Of a DNA stretch of 64,000 nucleotides, positions 44,113 to 53,163 are shown in pieces; within the stretch, counting starts at the first letter, position 1; the number at the start of each line of letters is the position of its first letter. The notes beneath the pieces are model-generated. The model was not told the DNA's origin. It ran no database searches and saw only the letters and a list, made by a program, of their open reading frames with translations. Position numbers and translations under genes: made by a program. Origin of the DNA: JANOYJ01 sp963792485 (GTDB lineage Bacteria > Pseudomonadota > Alphaproteobacteria > Rhizobiales > Rhizobiaceae); the NCBI GenBank assembly GCA_963792485.1, contig CAWBWL010000007.1:186001-250000 (forward strand), in the 5' to 3' direction.

Positions 44113-45288
44113 TCACATCGTCCGTGGCAGATAGCGCCAGACCAGAAACGCGGCGAGAAACATCAGCACCGACAGCGACGCAAACACGCTGCCCAGCCCG
44201 AACCATGTCAGCATGATTGCATAAACGAATGACGGCGCAAGATCGGAGAAATCCAGGTAAGTCCTGTAGACAGCAGTCATCGCCGCACGCTCGCGCGTCT
44301 TCACCGAGCGCAGAAATGGTGTTGACCCCATCGCATCAAGCCCGGACGCGCAAATCGTGCCGGCAAGCAGAAGCGCCGCCGAAACCATCGGCAGCTCCGC
44401 TCCAGTATAACCCGCCAGTGCGAGCAGAAGACCGCAAACCGCAAAGCACAAGGCAATGGAGCGCCGCAGACTGAAGCGGTAGGCCGCCCGCGCCCAGAAG
44501 AGCGATGTGATCAGCATGACATTGCCAAGTGATGAAAACAGCCCGCCCGCAAGTTTCCCCTGCCCTGTCGCGACCATCAGGATCGGCCCATAGACGAAAA
44601 AGGTCGACCAATAAGCTGAACGGGCAAAGGCGATGAACCAGGCGAGCCGCAAGCGCGGCTGCGCGAAGAAGTGGCGCAGATTGGTGAGTGGATTGGCCGG
44701 TTTCTGCTTGGCTGGCTGGATAGGTGATCCGTCTGACAGGCGGAAATACCAGAACGCCGCCGCCAACAGCAGGGCTGCCCCGCTCGCCGCAGCGCTTGCC
44801 GCCCAAAGCCCGAATGCCTGGTAAAGCCACACGCCCAGAAACGGTCCAACCGACCATGCAGGCGTGGAAGACGCCATGCGCAAGGATTCAGTACGAACCA
44901 GATGCTCTTTGCCGACATTGTCCATGATGTAGAGGCTTAAGGCGATCGACAGGCAGGCGCTGCCGAACGCGCGCCCAAACATCGCCACAACTTGGCCGGT
45001 CATCGTGAAGGTCGCAAGGCCGATCGCGCCAATGACAAGGCTTGCCGCGCCCAGCGTGTAGACCCAGCGCCGCGCGATCACGGCTATCAGCATTGGGATC
45101 ATCAGCGACGCCGCCAAGCCAGCAAACGACACCCAGGTGTAAAGCACGCTGACCTTTTGTTCGCTTTGCACAAGTTCATAGGCCGTGATCGGAATGACCG
45201 AGGACACCAGCCCGCGTGCGGAAGACTCCAGCGTATATAGCAGCGCGAAAACGCCCGCCCCGTCCGGCGCTTTCCTGTGAACTGGCAT
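44113..45288 (-). CDS. Major facilitator superfamily transporter
   Basis: A 391-residue MFS permease with about 12 hydrophobic helices in two halves joined by a short polar loop (SDGSPIQPAKQKPANPLTNL). The N-terminal part shows FALLYTLESSARGLVSSVIP; the second half opens with RLRLAWFIAFARSAYWSTFF. No substrate-specific motif is recognisable, so drug, sugar or metabolite export are all possible. I take ATG 45288; codons further upstream (to 45375) look non-coding. It is divergent from the acyltransferase-like gene, whose ATG is only 20 bases away, so their promoters must overlap. Confidence 0.8.
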   Translation of the reverse strand: MPVHRKAPDGAGVFALLYTLESSARGLVSSVIPITAYELVQSEQKVSVLYTWVSFAGLAASLMIPMLIAVIARRWVYTLGAASLVIGAIGLATFTMTGQVVAMFGRAFGSACLSIALSLYIMDNVGKEHLVRTESLRMASSTPAWSVGPFLGVWLYQAFGLWAASAAASGAALLLAAAFWYFRLSDGSPIQPAKQKPANPLTNLRHFFAQPRLRLAWFIAFARSAYWSTFFVYGPILMVATGQGKLAGGLFSSLGNVMLITSLFWARAAYRFSLRRSIALCFAVCGLLLALAGYTGAELPMVSAALLLAGTICASGLDAMGSTPFLRSVKTRERAAMTAVYRTYLDFSDLAPSFVYAIMLTWFGLGSVFASLSVLMFLAAFLVWRYLPRTM

Positions 45289-45308
45289 GGCGGCTGCTTT
45301 GTGCGACA

Positions 45309-46323
45309 ATGCGATTCGATCCTCGCGTAAACTATGTGCAGAAACCTCGAAAGGCCGCCACGCTGAATACGACACGCATCCCGCTCATCGACCAGCTGCG
45401 CGGCTTGGCGCTCGCCGCCATGGCGACCTATCATTTCACCTGGGACCTTGAATATTTCCGCTATGTCGATCCTGGCACGGCGACCGCCGGACCGATGAAA
45501 TGGTATGCGCGGGCCATCGCCTCGACCTTCCTCATCCTTGCCGGCGTCAGCCTAGTCCTCGCGCATCGCGAGCGGATCAATTGGCGCGGCTTCGGCAAGC
45601 GTTTTGCCTTGGTGGCCGGCGTCGGCGGCGCTGATCTCAGTTGGCAACTGGTCCTTTATGGGCCGCGGCTTCATCTTCTTCGGCATTTTGCACCAGATCG
45701 CTGTTGGCTCGTTGATCGGCCTCGCGTTCCTGCGCCTGCCGTTCTTGATCACGCTTCTCGTTGCCGCAGGCATGATCGCAGCCCCGCTTTATCTGCGCAG
45801 CGCCGCCTTTGACGCGCCATTCTGGTGGTGGCTCGGCCTGTCGGGCATCGACCCGCCCAGCAATGATTATGTGCCGGTTCTGCCTTGGACCGGCATGGTC
45901 CTGATAGGCATTGCGCTCGCAAGGCTCGCAGTGCAGCGCGGCGTCTTTGCAAGACTTTCAGAAGCGGTCGATCCTGCGCCATCCAGATTTGGCAAATGGC
46001 TTGGCATCGCCGGACGCCACAGCCTTGCCATTTATCTCATCCATCAGCCGCTGCTGATAGGCGCCGTCTATCTGTTTTCCCTTCTCGTTCCCGCGCCTGC
46101 GGTTGACCAGAACCTACTCTACGCTTCATCCTGCAAGGCCAATTGCGAAACCAGCCGGGACGCGGGTTTCTGCGAAATGTTCTGCGCCTGCGTAAAGTCG
46201 CGAATGGAAGATGCAGGCTTGTTTGACGATCTGATGTCTGGAAAACTCAATCCGCAGAGCGACCCGGCGGTGCTGGGCGCAGCGGATATCTGCACAGCGG
46301 AGGCGGAGCAGAATGGACAGTAA
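45309..46323 (+). CDS. DUF1624/heparan-alpha-glucosaminide N-acetyltransferase-like membrane protein (one apparent frameshift)
   Basis: Polytopic membrane protein with the HGSNAT-type catalytic domain. The N-terminal half reads RIPLIDQLRGLALAAMATYH and FLILAGVSLVLAHRERINWR. The second half reads GFIFFGILHQIAVGSLIGLA, LPWTGMVLIGIALARLA and HSLAIYLIHQPLLIG. The two halves are in different frames, broken at about 45622-45626: GTCGGCGGCGCTG would give the expected VAGVAALISV if one G were removed. The C-terminal about 75 residues are Cys-rich (CKANCETSRDAGFCEMFCAC), an uncommon appendix that could hold disulfides or metal. Likely a sequence error, not gene loss. Confidence 0.75.
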
Positions 46324-46792
46324 ATTCAAGGACACGCCAAACCGCCTGCCCTGGCCGCCAATGATCTATGCCGCGGCGCTGTTTCTCGGCGCCATTTCCG
46401 GCTATTTCCTGCCGGTGCCTTGGCCAGTCTCGCCCACGTCCGACTTTCTCGTCGCCATAGGCGGCCTGATGATCGCCGCAGCTTTGTTCATCGATTTCAA
46501 AGCCATGCGGACGATGGCAAACGCCAAGACCACGATCATGCCGAACAAAGGCTCTGATCACCTGGTGACCAAAGGCCCCTTCGCCCTGTCCCGCAACCCG
46601 ATTTATCTCGCCAACACCCTGATCACCATTGGCGCCGGCCTCATGTTCGGCATCGTCTGGTTTATCCCACTGGCATTTATCGCCGCATTCCTCACACAAG
46701 AACTGGCGATCAAGCGCGAAGAGGCGCATCTGGACGCGCGGTTTGGCAAAGCGTTCCGGGACTATGCGAAAAAGGTGCGGCGCTGGATTTAG
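46313..46792 (+). CDS. Isoprenylcysteine carboxyl methyltransferase-like membrane protein
   Basis: A 159-residue membrane protein of the ICMT/phospholipid methyltransferase type. After two or three helices, the conserved C-terminal cap reads LVTKGPFALSRNPIYLANTL, then EEAHLDARFGKAFRDYAKKV and RRW. These are the S-adenosylmethionine-binding signature of the family. In bacteria the methyl acceptor is generally unknown. It overlaps the preceding acyltransferase-like gene by 11 bases, so the two are cotranscribed, and its stop overlaps the convergent MerR gene by four bases. Confidence 0.85.
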   Translation: MDSKFKDTPNRLPWPPMIYAAALFLGAISGYFLPVPWPVSPTSDFLVAIGGLMIAAALFIDFKAMRTMANAKTTIMPNKGSDHLVTKGPFALSRNPIYLANTLITIGAGLMFGIVWFIPLAFIAAFLTQELAIKREEAHLDARFGKAFRDYAKKVRRWI

Positions 46793-47181
46793 GTGGTTAC
46801 CCCCAGCTCCGCCAGCCGGCCAATACAGGCCTCATCAACGGCATCCAGCTCGCTCAGCGTCTCTTCAAGGTCCTTGCGCTTCTGCCGCAGTTCGGCGCGC
46901 TTTTCCTCAACGCGCTTCATCATCAGTCTCAGTTGGCCGGATTCGCCGGGCGGCTCCTTGTACATCTGAATGATTTCGCGAATTTCGGAGATTGAAAAGC
47001 CAAGCCGCTTGCCGCGCAATATCTGCTTCAATATCTGCCGGTCGGCTGGGCGGAACAGCCGCGTGCGGCCGCGCCGCACGGGATTGATCAGATGCTCATC
47101 CTCATAGAACCGAATGGTGCGGGTGGAGATTCCGAACTCGCGCGTCAGATCGGTGATGGAGTAAAATTCCCGCATGGACAT
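46789..47181 (-). CDS. MerR-family transcriptional regulator (LiuR-like)
   Basis: A 130-residue one-component regulator. The N-terminal winged helix is MerR type: YSITDLTREFGISTRTIRFY, then RGRTRLFRPADRQILKQILR, then KRLGFSISEIREIIQMY. The C-terminal half is a coiled coil (MMKRVEEKRAELRQKRKDLE). There is no pair of metal-binding Cys (only one near the end). The LiuR subgroup controls branched-chain amino acid or fatty-acid catabolism; that link here is inferred from similarity only. ATG 47181 is used; a second ATG two codons later is equivalent. Confidence 0.85.
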   Translation of the reverse strand: MSMREFYSITDLTREFGISTRTIRFYEDEHLINPVRRGRTRLFRPADRQILKQILRGKRLGFSISEIREIIQMYKEPPGESGQLRLMMKRVEEKRAELRQKRKDLEETLSELDAVDEACIGRLAELGVTT

Positions 47182-47301
47182 AGAGAATCCTTGTTTTTAT
47201 TATGGATTTCTCTTTGGCCATGCCTTACGTAAAAGTCAATCAGGGCGTCGCGTGCACCTAGCCGTGAATATTGAACGACAGGAGTTTCGTGAACCTGACT
47301 G

Positions 47302-48570
47302 CTAGTCGCGCACGAGGAACGCCTCGGTCGCGCCCGCCTGCCAGCTTGCCTCAAGCAGAGCGTCGGTCGATGCCGGGCCGTTCTGCGTCAATGTCAGCGT
47401 CACATTTGCGCCGGACACTTCGCTCGCCACTTTACCAAGCGGCCTAAGCGCGCGGGCAAGCCGTTTCGCCTCTGCCTTCGGGAATGTGCCAACGAGCACA
47501 AACTCGCCTGCCAAAGGCGCAACAGACGCCCGCTTCTTCCAGGATTTCCTGATCTTTTCTTCCGTCAGCCCCATGGCCTTGAACGGGGCCGAGGCGCCGT
47601 AAGCCGCGTCAATGCGTTCGCTCGCATAGGCCGCCACCCAACCGGCCTCGCCATTCATCGCCACTGGCGACGGCTCAATCGGCTCTACGATGGGTTTGTC
47701 GGGCACAACGGGACCAACGACCGGAACATCTGCCGCCTGCAGAGCTTCAAACGGGTCAGCCGGCGCGGCGGTCTGTATGACTTCCTGGCCCTCAAACGCG
47801 GTCGCGCTGTTGACGCCTGGCAGCCCTTCAGGCGCCTCAGCAGATGCAACCATCACATTTGGCTGAAGGGCATCGCCCGCAGGCGCGCCGTTCCCGGGGG
47901 CAAAGGATGCCAGAAGATACGCATCGTCCCGGCCGTCCAATGGTGCGCGCCCGACATATTGCACGCGCACCTGCGCAACGCCGCTGCCGGTGTAATCCAG
48001 CATCTGCGCCGCGCGTTTGGACATGTCGATAATGCGCCCATGCGCATAGGGTCCGCGGTCATTGACCCGGACAATGATCGAATGGCCGTTCTTCAGATTG
48101 GTGACTTTCGCATAGCTTGGCAACGGCATCGTTGGATGCGCGGCGGACAGCTGGTGCATGTCATAAATTTCGCCATTGGCGGTCTTGCGGCCATGAAACG
48201 CGTCGCCATACCATGAGGCCATGCCGGAGCGGTCATATCCCTGATCTTCCTTGGGATAATACCATTTGCCGCGGATCTTATAGGGTTTGCCGACCTGATC
48301 GCGCCCGCCTCCGCGCGGCATGCGCCGCATCTTCACGCCCGGAATATTGGCCGCCGCTGCAATCACGCGCGGACTTGCCTTCACGCCATATTCCTTCTCG
48401 GCGAAATATTCCTTGGCGCGCGGCTGCGGCTTGGGAACATAAGTGACTTTGACGGGGTCAGAGGCGCAGCTGGCGAGATAAGCCGACAGGCACAAAAGCG
48501 ATAAAGCGCGCGTCCAGCGCTTGGCCGAAATGCGCGCCGACGGGCCCGCCGCATCCAATTTACTGTTCAC
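47302..48570 (-). CDS. rlpA: RlpA-like lytic transglycosylase lipoprotein with SPOR-like C-terminus
   Basis: A 422-residue septal lipoprotein. The lipobox LASC (in CLSAYLASCASD) marks the lipidation Cys. The double-psi beta-barrel RlpA domain is clear: GMASWYGDAFHGRKTANGE, LSAAHPTMPLPSYAKVTNLK and VRVNDRGPYAHGRIIDMS, with the catalytic His and Asp positions. After a Pro/Ala/Val-rich linker, the last 75 residues resemble SPOR (GEFVLVGTFPKAEAKRLARA). RlpA cuts glycan strands lacking stem peptides at the division site; together with the DacA-SPOR protein in this window it suggests a septal wall-processing set. Confidence 0.92.
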   Translation of the reverse strand: MNSKLDAAGPSARISAKRWTRALSLLCLSAYLASCASDPVKVTYVPKPQPRAKEYFAEKEYGVKASPRVIAAAANIPGVKMRRMPRGGGRDQVGKPYKIRGKWYYPKEDQGYDRSGMASWYGDAFHGRKTANGEIYDMHQLSAAHPTMPLPSYAKVTNLKNGHSIIVRVNDRGPYAHGRIIDMSKRAAQMLDYTGSGVAQVRVQYVGRAPLDGRDDAYLLASFAPGNGAPAGDALQPNVMVASAEAPEGLPGVNSATAFEGQEVIQTAAPADPFEALQAADVPVVGPVVPDKPIVEPIEPSPVAMNGEAGWVAAYASERIDAAYGASAPFKAMGLTEEKIRKSWKKRASVAPLAGEFVLVGTFPKAEAKRLARALRPLGKVASEVSGANVTLTLTQNGPASTDALLEASWQAGATEAFLVRD

Positions 48571-48753
48571 GCTGTCCCCTTAATGCAGCGCCGCAAGCCC
48601 CCTCGCAGCATCACATCCAATAACCGGCATTCTTTGACTTTGAATTAAAACATTGTGGCGGTTAGAAGACAAAATTGTGACTGGGCACTGTGCAATGCCT
48701 CTGCCCTGTTTTTGCTTGCATTTTAGCTGATTATTTCGCAATGCGGGGCATCA

Positions 48754-48843
48754 GGAGGGGTGGCCGAGTGGTTTAAGGCAACGGTCTTGAAAACCGTCGT
48801 GCGGGAAACCGTACCGTGGGTTCGAATCCCACCCCCTCCGCCA
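48754..48843 (+). tRNA. tRNA-Ser (anticodon UGA)
   Basis: Acceptor stem GGAGGGG pairs with CCCCTCC. The anticodon arm ACGGT-CTTGAAA-ACCGT reads UGA (codon UCA). The long variable arm and T-arm GTGGG-TTCGAAT-CCCAC fit class II tRNA-Ser. CCA is encoded at the 3' end; 90 nt in all. Confidence 0.97.
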
Positions 48844-48918
48844 CAAATTGACTCCACGCTGTTTCCCTTGCATCCATGACGGTCAGTGTAATGCCCGGAC
48901 GATGAGCGCCCGGTTGAA

Positions 48919-49695
48919 ATGGCCGCATACCGCATGACCAAACTCGCCTTCATCTCCTCGGACGCCGCCGAAGCCCGCAAGGCCGCCATGAAGCTCAACG
49001 AGCAATATGGCGGCGTGCCGGTGACAGAGGCCGACATCGTGGTTGCGCTTGGCGGCGATGGGTTCATGCTGGCGACGCTGCATGCCAACATGAATTCCGG
49101 GCGCAAGATTTACGGCATGAACCGGGGTTCCGTCGGCTTCCTGATGAATGAGTTCAAGGCTGAAGGGCTGCATGAGCGGATTGCCGCAGCTACGCCGGAA
49201 ACCATCAGACCGTTGGAAATGACCGCGATCAATACTGTGGGCAGGGCCTTCAAGGCCTATGCCATCAACGAGGTTTCGCTGTTCAGACAATCCTACCAGG
49301 CGGCCAAGATCGAAATTTGGGTGGATGGACAGCAGAGGCTCGATGAACTGATTTGCGACGGCATCCTGCTCGCAACGCCAGCCGGCTCGACCGCCTATAA
49401 TCTGTCAGCACGGGGCCCTATCCTGCCGCTTGACGCGCCATTGCTTGCGTTGACGCCTGTGTCTCCGTTCCGCCCGCGCCGCTGGCAAGGCGCTCTCCTG
49501 CCGAACACAGCTGTTGTCGAGCTGAGGATATTGGAGCCCGCCAAACGTCCGGTAAATGCGGTCGCAGACCATAACGAGGTCAAATCCGTCACTTCAGTCA
49601 CGATTTGCGAGGCGCGCAATTCCACGGTTGAAATGCTGTTTGACGCAGACCATTCATGGGACGAGCGCATTCTGGCAGAGCAGTTTCAAAACTGA
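48919..49695 (+). CDS. nadK: NAD kinase
   Basis: Phosphorylates NAD to NADP, the only source of NADP in the cell. The GGDG motif is seen in IVVALGGDGFMLATLHANMN. NRGSVGFLMNEF, then the substrate-binding AINEVSLFRQ and the second conserved region ICDGILLATPAGSTAYNLSA follow, with PLLALTPVSPFRPRRW near the end. At 258 residues the length is right for the alphaproteobacterial form. The start is ATG 48919; ATG 48934 (MTKLAFISSD) is also possible. It follows tRNA-Ser by 75 bases. Confidence 0.94.
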   Translation: MAAYRMTKLAFISSDAAEARKAAMKLNEQYGGVPVTEADIVVALGGDGFMLATLHANMNSGRKIYGMNRGSVGFLMNEFKAEGLHERIAAATPETIRPLEMTAINTVGRAFKAYAINEVSLFRQSYQAAKIEIWVDGQQRLDELICDGILLATPAGSTAYNLSARGPILPLDAPLLALTPVSPFRPRRWQGALLPNTAVVELRILEPAKRPVNAVADHNEVKSVTSVTICEARNSTVEMLFDADHSWDERILAEQFQN

Positions 49696-49862
49696 ACCGC
49701 CGCGCAGCGAATGGAATTCTTGACAAATCGTTGACATTGCACGCAATGCGCCGTAACGGCAGCCGCAATTGGGCGGGCGCATTCGGCGAACGGCCCCCTG
49801 CGCGAACCGCGCATTGTCCCTGGCCCTTAGAGCGCCAATGAAAATACGGACCTAAATTCTAC

Positions 49863-51365
49863 GTGACCACATTCTCTGATCTCGGTTTATCCGACAAAGT
49901 GCTTGGCGCCATTGCTGACGCCGGCTACACAATCCCAACCCCCATCCAGATCGGCGCCATTCCCCATGCAGTGGCGGGCAAGGACGTTCTCGGCATTGCC
50001 CAGACCGGCACCGGCAAGACGGCCTCGTTCGTCCTGCCCATGCTGACGCGGCTTGAGCGCGGGCGTGCCCGGGCGCGCATGCCGCGCACTCTCATTCTTG
50101 AGCCCACCCGCGAACTTGCGGCGCAGGTTGAGGAAAACTTCATCAAATACGGCAAGAATCACAAGCTGAACGTCGCCCTTCTCATCGGCGGCATGTCTTT
50201 TGATGAGCAGGACCGCAAGCTGCAGCGCGGCGTGGACGTGCTTATTGCGACACCTGGCCGGCTGCTTGACCATCATGAGCGCGGCAAACTGCTGCTCACC
50301 GGCGTCGAGATCATCGTCATTGATGAAGCCGACCGCATGCTGGACATGGGGTTCATTCCCGACATTGAGCGCATCTGCAAACTGATCCCGTTTGGCCGTC
50401 AGACGCTGTTTTTCTCCGCGACCATGCCGCCGGAGATCACCAAGCTGACCGAGCAGTTCCTGCACAGCCCCGTCCGCGTTGAAGTCGCGCGCGCCGCGAC
50501 AACGGCCAAGACTGTCACGCAGCGCCTCGTCAAAACGGGGTCCAAGGATTGGCAGAAGCGCGATGTGCTGCGCAATCTGATCCGGGCCGAAGAATCAGAG
50601 CTGAAAAACGCGATCATCTTCTGCAATCGCAAAGTGGATGTGCAGGAACTGTTCCGGTCGCTGGTCAAGCACGAATTTGACGCGGGGGCGCTGCATGGCG
50701 ATATGGACCAGCACGCGCGCATGGCCATGCTTGCAGGATTTCGTGACGGCAAACTCAAGCTGCTTGTCGCGTCGGACGTTGCGGCGCGCGGGCTTGATAT
50801 CCCGGACGTGTCGCATATCTTCAACTTTGACGTTCCCATTCATGCCGAAGACTATGTGCACCGCATCGGGCGCACCGGCCGCGCCGGGCGCTCGGGCAAG
50901 GCGTTCACCCTCGTCGACAAATCGGACATCAAATATCTCAACGCCATCGAAGCGCTGATCAAGGAAACGATTGAGTGGCACGATGGCGATCTGTCGACGC
51001 TGGCGCCGGATGACACAGCCGATGAGCGTCCGCATCGCGGCCGCAAGCCGCGGGAGAGTGAGCGTAAGGGCGAAGGACGCGGACGCCGCGGGCAGCCGGT
51101 GCGCGAAAGGTCTGCGGCTCCCGCGCCCGAAGCAGCCGAGTTGGCTCCAGCCGCTGCTTCAGAACCGGTCGAGCGCCCGCAGCGCGTCGCAGCGCCAAAA
51201 TCCGAACAGCGGGAAGCGCGCGCCCCGCGCCCGCCCCGCCAAGACTTCAAACCCGACCGGAACGCCGCGCCCGAAAAACGCGGCTACCGCGACGATCTCG
51301 GGCCTGCCCCAGTCGGTTTCGGCGACAGCTTGCCTGCCTTTATGACGATTGAAGGCAAGTCCTGA
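49863..51365 (+). CDS. rhlE: DEAD-box RNA helicase, RhlE-like
   Basis: ATP-dependent RNA helicase of about 500 residues. All motifs are present: Q-motif GYTIPTPIQIGAIP, AQTGTGKT, PTRELA, TPGRLLDHHERG, DEAD in VIDEADRMLDMGF, SAT in FFSATMPPEI, and HRIGRTGRAGRSG. The last 130 residues are disordered and rich in Arg, Pro, Glu and Ala (RPHRGRKPRESERKGEGRGR), typical of RhlE C-terminal tails that bind RNA. It starts with GTG at 49863. Such enzymes help in ribosome assembly and RNA decay, especially in the cold. Its stop lies six bases from the convergent mgtE. Confidence 0.93.
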   Translation: MTTFSDLGLSDKVLGAIADAGYTIPTPIQIGAIPHAVAGKDVLGIAQTGTGKTASFVLPMLTRLERGRARARMPRTLILEPTRELAAQVEENFIKYGKNHKLNVALLIGGMSFDEQDRKLQRGVDVLIATPGRLLDHHERGKLLLTGVEIIVIDEADRMLDMGFIPDIERICKLIPFGRQTLFFSATMPPEITKLTEQFLHSPVRVEVARAATTAKTVTQRLVKTGSKDWQKRDVLRNLIRAEESELKNAIIFCNRKVDVQELFRSLVKHEFDAGALHGDMDQHARMAMLAGFRDGKLKLLVASDVAARGLDIPDVSHIFNFDVPIHAEDYVHRIGRTGRAGRSGKAFTLVDKSDIKYLNAIEALIKETIEWHDGDLSTLAPDDTADERPHRGRKPRESERKGEGRGRRGQPVRERSAAPAPEAAELAPAAASEPVERPQRVAAPKSEQREARAPRPPRQDFKPDRNAAPEKRGYRDDLGPAPVGFGDSLPAFMTIEGKS

Positions 51366-51371
51366 AGCGGC

Positions 51372-52781
51372 TCACCCAAGTGCGAACCACCACGTCGCAA
51401 TTCCCAAGAATCCGATGAAGCCGACTATGTCGGTGATCATCGTCACAAAAACGCTTGATGCCAGCGCCGGGTCCGCGCCGGCCTTGTCAAGAACGAGCGG
51501 AATGAGAATGCCCGCAAGCGCGGCGGTGAACAAATTCACCATCATCGCCGCCCCGATCACAAATCCAAGATCACGCTGACCGAACCACAACGCAGCCGCC
51601 GTTCCGATCAAAAGCGCGAACAGAAGCCCGTTGGCGAGACCAATCAGCGCCTCGCGCCGGATGACGCGGGCGGCGTTGTAAATATCAAGATCGCGTGTCG
51701 CCAAAGCGCGCACAGTCACCGTCATTGTCTGCGTGCCCGCATTGCCGCCCATCGAGGCGACGATCGGCATGAGGATTGCGAGCGCCACCATTTGACTGAT
51801 CGATGCATCGAATAGCGAAATGATGGACGAAGACAGAAGCGCGGTGCCGGTGTTGACCAGGAGCCAGGGCCAGCGAGACTTCGCCGTCTCATAGAAATTG
51901 TCCGAGATCTCTTCATCGCCCACGCCTGCCAGCAGGCGGATATCCTCATCCACCTCTTCCTGCAGAACGTCGACAACATCATCAATGGTCAAAACGCCAA
52001 CCAGCCGCTCGCCTTCATCGACAACGGCGGCGGACAGCAGATTATATTGCTGAAACAGCTGCGCCGCCTCTTCCTGATCCATGGTTGCGGGAATGGCGTG
52101 CCGGGTTTCGTGCATGATGTCGGCGATTTTGACGCTGCGCTTGGTGCGCAGCAAGCGGTCAAGATCAACGGCGCCGGTTAATTTGAACGAGGGATCAATA
52201 ACGTGGATTTGCGAGAAGCGGTCTGGCAGCTCATTGTCGTCGCGCAGATGGTCAATGGTCTGTCCGACCGTCCAATAGGCCGGGACCGCGACAAACTCCG
52301 ACTGCATGCGCCGTCCGGCTGAATCTTCCGGATAGTCGAGCGCCCTGCGAAGCCGAGCGCGCTCCGGAAACGGAAGCTTGGCAAGGATCGCCTCCTGCTC
52401 CGCTTCATCCAGATCTTCAAGAATGTAGACGGCGTCGTCCGAATCGAGTTCCTGAACCGCGTCGGCAAGCTGTTCGGCGGCCAGATTATCGACGATCTCC
52501 AGCCGCATTGCCTCGTCAAGCTCGGTTAGCGCCGCAAAGTCGAACTCCTTGCCGAGCAATTGAATAAGCGCATTGCGCTGCTCCGGCTGCAAGGCTTCGA
52601 GCAGATCGGCAAGCTCGGTCTCGTGCAGCCCCGACACATCCTGGCGAAGCGTCAGCATATCGCGGTCAGCGATCGCAGCGCCAATATGGGCCTTGTAGCT
52701 CAGTAGAATTGTGTTGTTTTCGTCATAGATCGACGCATGCGGCTTGGTTTCGCTGGTTTCCGGGGCGCGCTCATCGTTCAT
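51372..52781 (-). CDS. mgtE: Magnesium transporter MgtE
   Basis: Dimeric Mg2+ channel of 469 residues. The N-terminal acidic superhelical domain (ELADLLEALQPEQRNALIQL, DSDDAVYILEDLDEAEQEAI) and the CBS pair (VVDEGERLVGVLTIDDVVDV) form the cytoplasmic Mg2+ sensor. The plug helix leads to the five-helix pore with the signature PIVASMGGNAGTQTMTVTVR. Its end carries the last pore helices (VFVTMITDIVGFIGFLGIAT). Start ATG 52781 is preceded by AAAGGAGCG. No Mg-responsive riboswitch is recognisable in the 140 bases upstream. Confidence 0.95.
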   Translation of the reverse strand: MNDERAPETSETKPHASIYDENNTILLSYKAHIGAAIADRDMLTLRQDVSGLHETELADLLEALQPEQRNALIQLLGKEFDFAALTELDEAMRLEIVDNLAAEQLADAVQELDSDDAVYILEDLDEAEQEAILAKLPFPERARLRRALDYPEDSAGRRMQSEFVAVPAYWTVGQTIDHLRDDNELPDRFSQIHVIDPSFKLTGAVDLDRLLRTKRSVKIADIMHETRHAIPATMDQEEAAQLFQQYNLLSAAVVDEGERLVGVLTIDDVVDVLQEEVDEDIRLLAGVGDEEISDNFYETAKSRWPWLLVNTGTALLSSSIISLFDASISQMVALAILMPIVASMGGNAGTQTMTVTVRALATRDLDIYNAARVIRREALIGLANGLLFALLIGTAAALWFGQRDLGFVIGAAMMVNLFTAALAGILIPLVLDKAGADPALASSVFVTMITDIVGFIGFLGIATWWFALG

Positions 52782-52923
52782 CGTCCGCGCTCCTTTCCCT
52801 TACTGCATTGCCGCATGAGTGAAGCTGTAGCCGCTAATTTATTGCAATTCAAAAGCTTTCTGCCCCGCAAAAGCGAGGACACAAAGCCATTGAAGAAGAG
52901 AATGAGGAATTCTGAGAAAGTGC

Positions 52924-53008
52924 TGGTGCGGTCGAGAAGACTCGAACTTCCACGAGTTGCCCCACAGCGACCTCAACGCTGCGCGTCTACCAATTCCGCC
53001 ACGACCGC
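52924..53008 (-). tRNA. tRNA-Leu (anticodon GAG)
   Basis: On the minus strand the acceptor GCGGTCG pairs with CGACCGC, and CCA is encoded. The anticodon arm CAGCG-TTGAGGT-CGCTG gives GAG, reading CUC/CUU. The D-arm TGGCGGAATTGGTAGACGC and a long variable arm identify a class II tRNA-Leu; 85 nt. Confidence 0.97.
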
Positions 53009-53096
53009 ACGCACCGGATGCCGTGTGAACGGCTGGCGGCATGTAGCAAATCGGTTTTGGCGAAACAAGCGGGCGCGGGAAGAAAGTTTCGCACTT

Positions 53097-53127
53097 CCCT
53101 TCTCCCCGCCACTTGCGGGGAGAAGGG
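53097..53127. repeat. Perfect 13-bp hairpin, short relative of the palindromic repeats
   Basis: CCCTTCTCCCCGC and GCGGGGAGAAGGG pair perfectly around the loop CACTT, followed by ACTTCCGCCGAAGCCG. The CTCCCC-loop-GGGGAG arm plus CCGCCGAAG context resembles half of the 112-bp repeats in glyS. It lies between divergent tRNA-Leu and lipB, so it is not a terminator for either. Confidence 0.6.
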
Positions 53128-53163
53128 ACTTCCGCCGAAGCCGCCAAGGGTCCATAATGGCCC

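Noticed and set aside
52782..52923. Magnesium riboswitch ahead of mgtE
   Set aside because: The leader is short, with no recognisable M-box or ykoK-type conserved structure.
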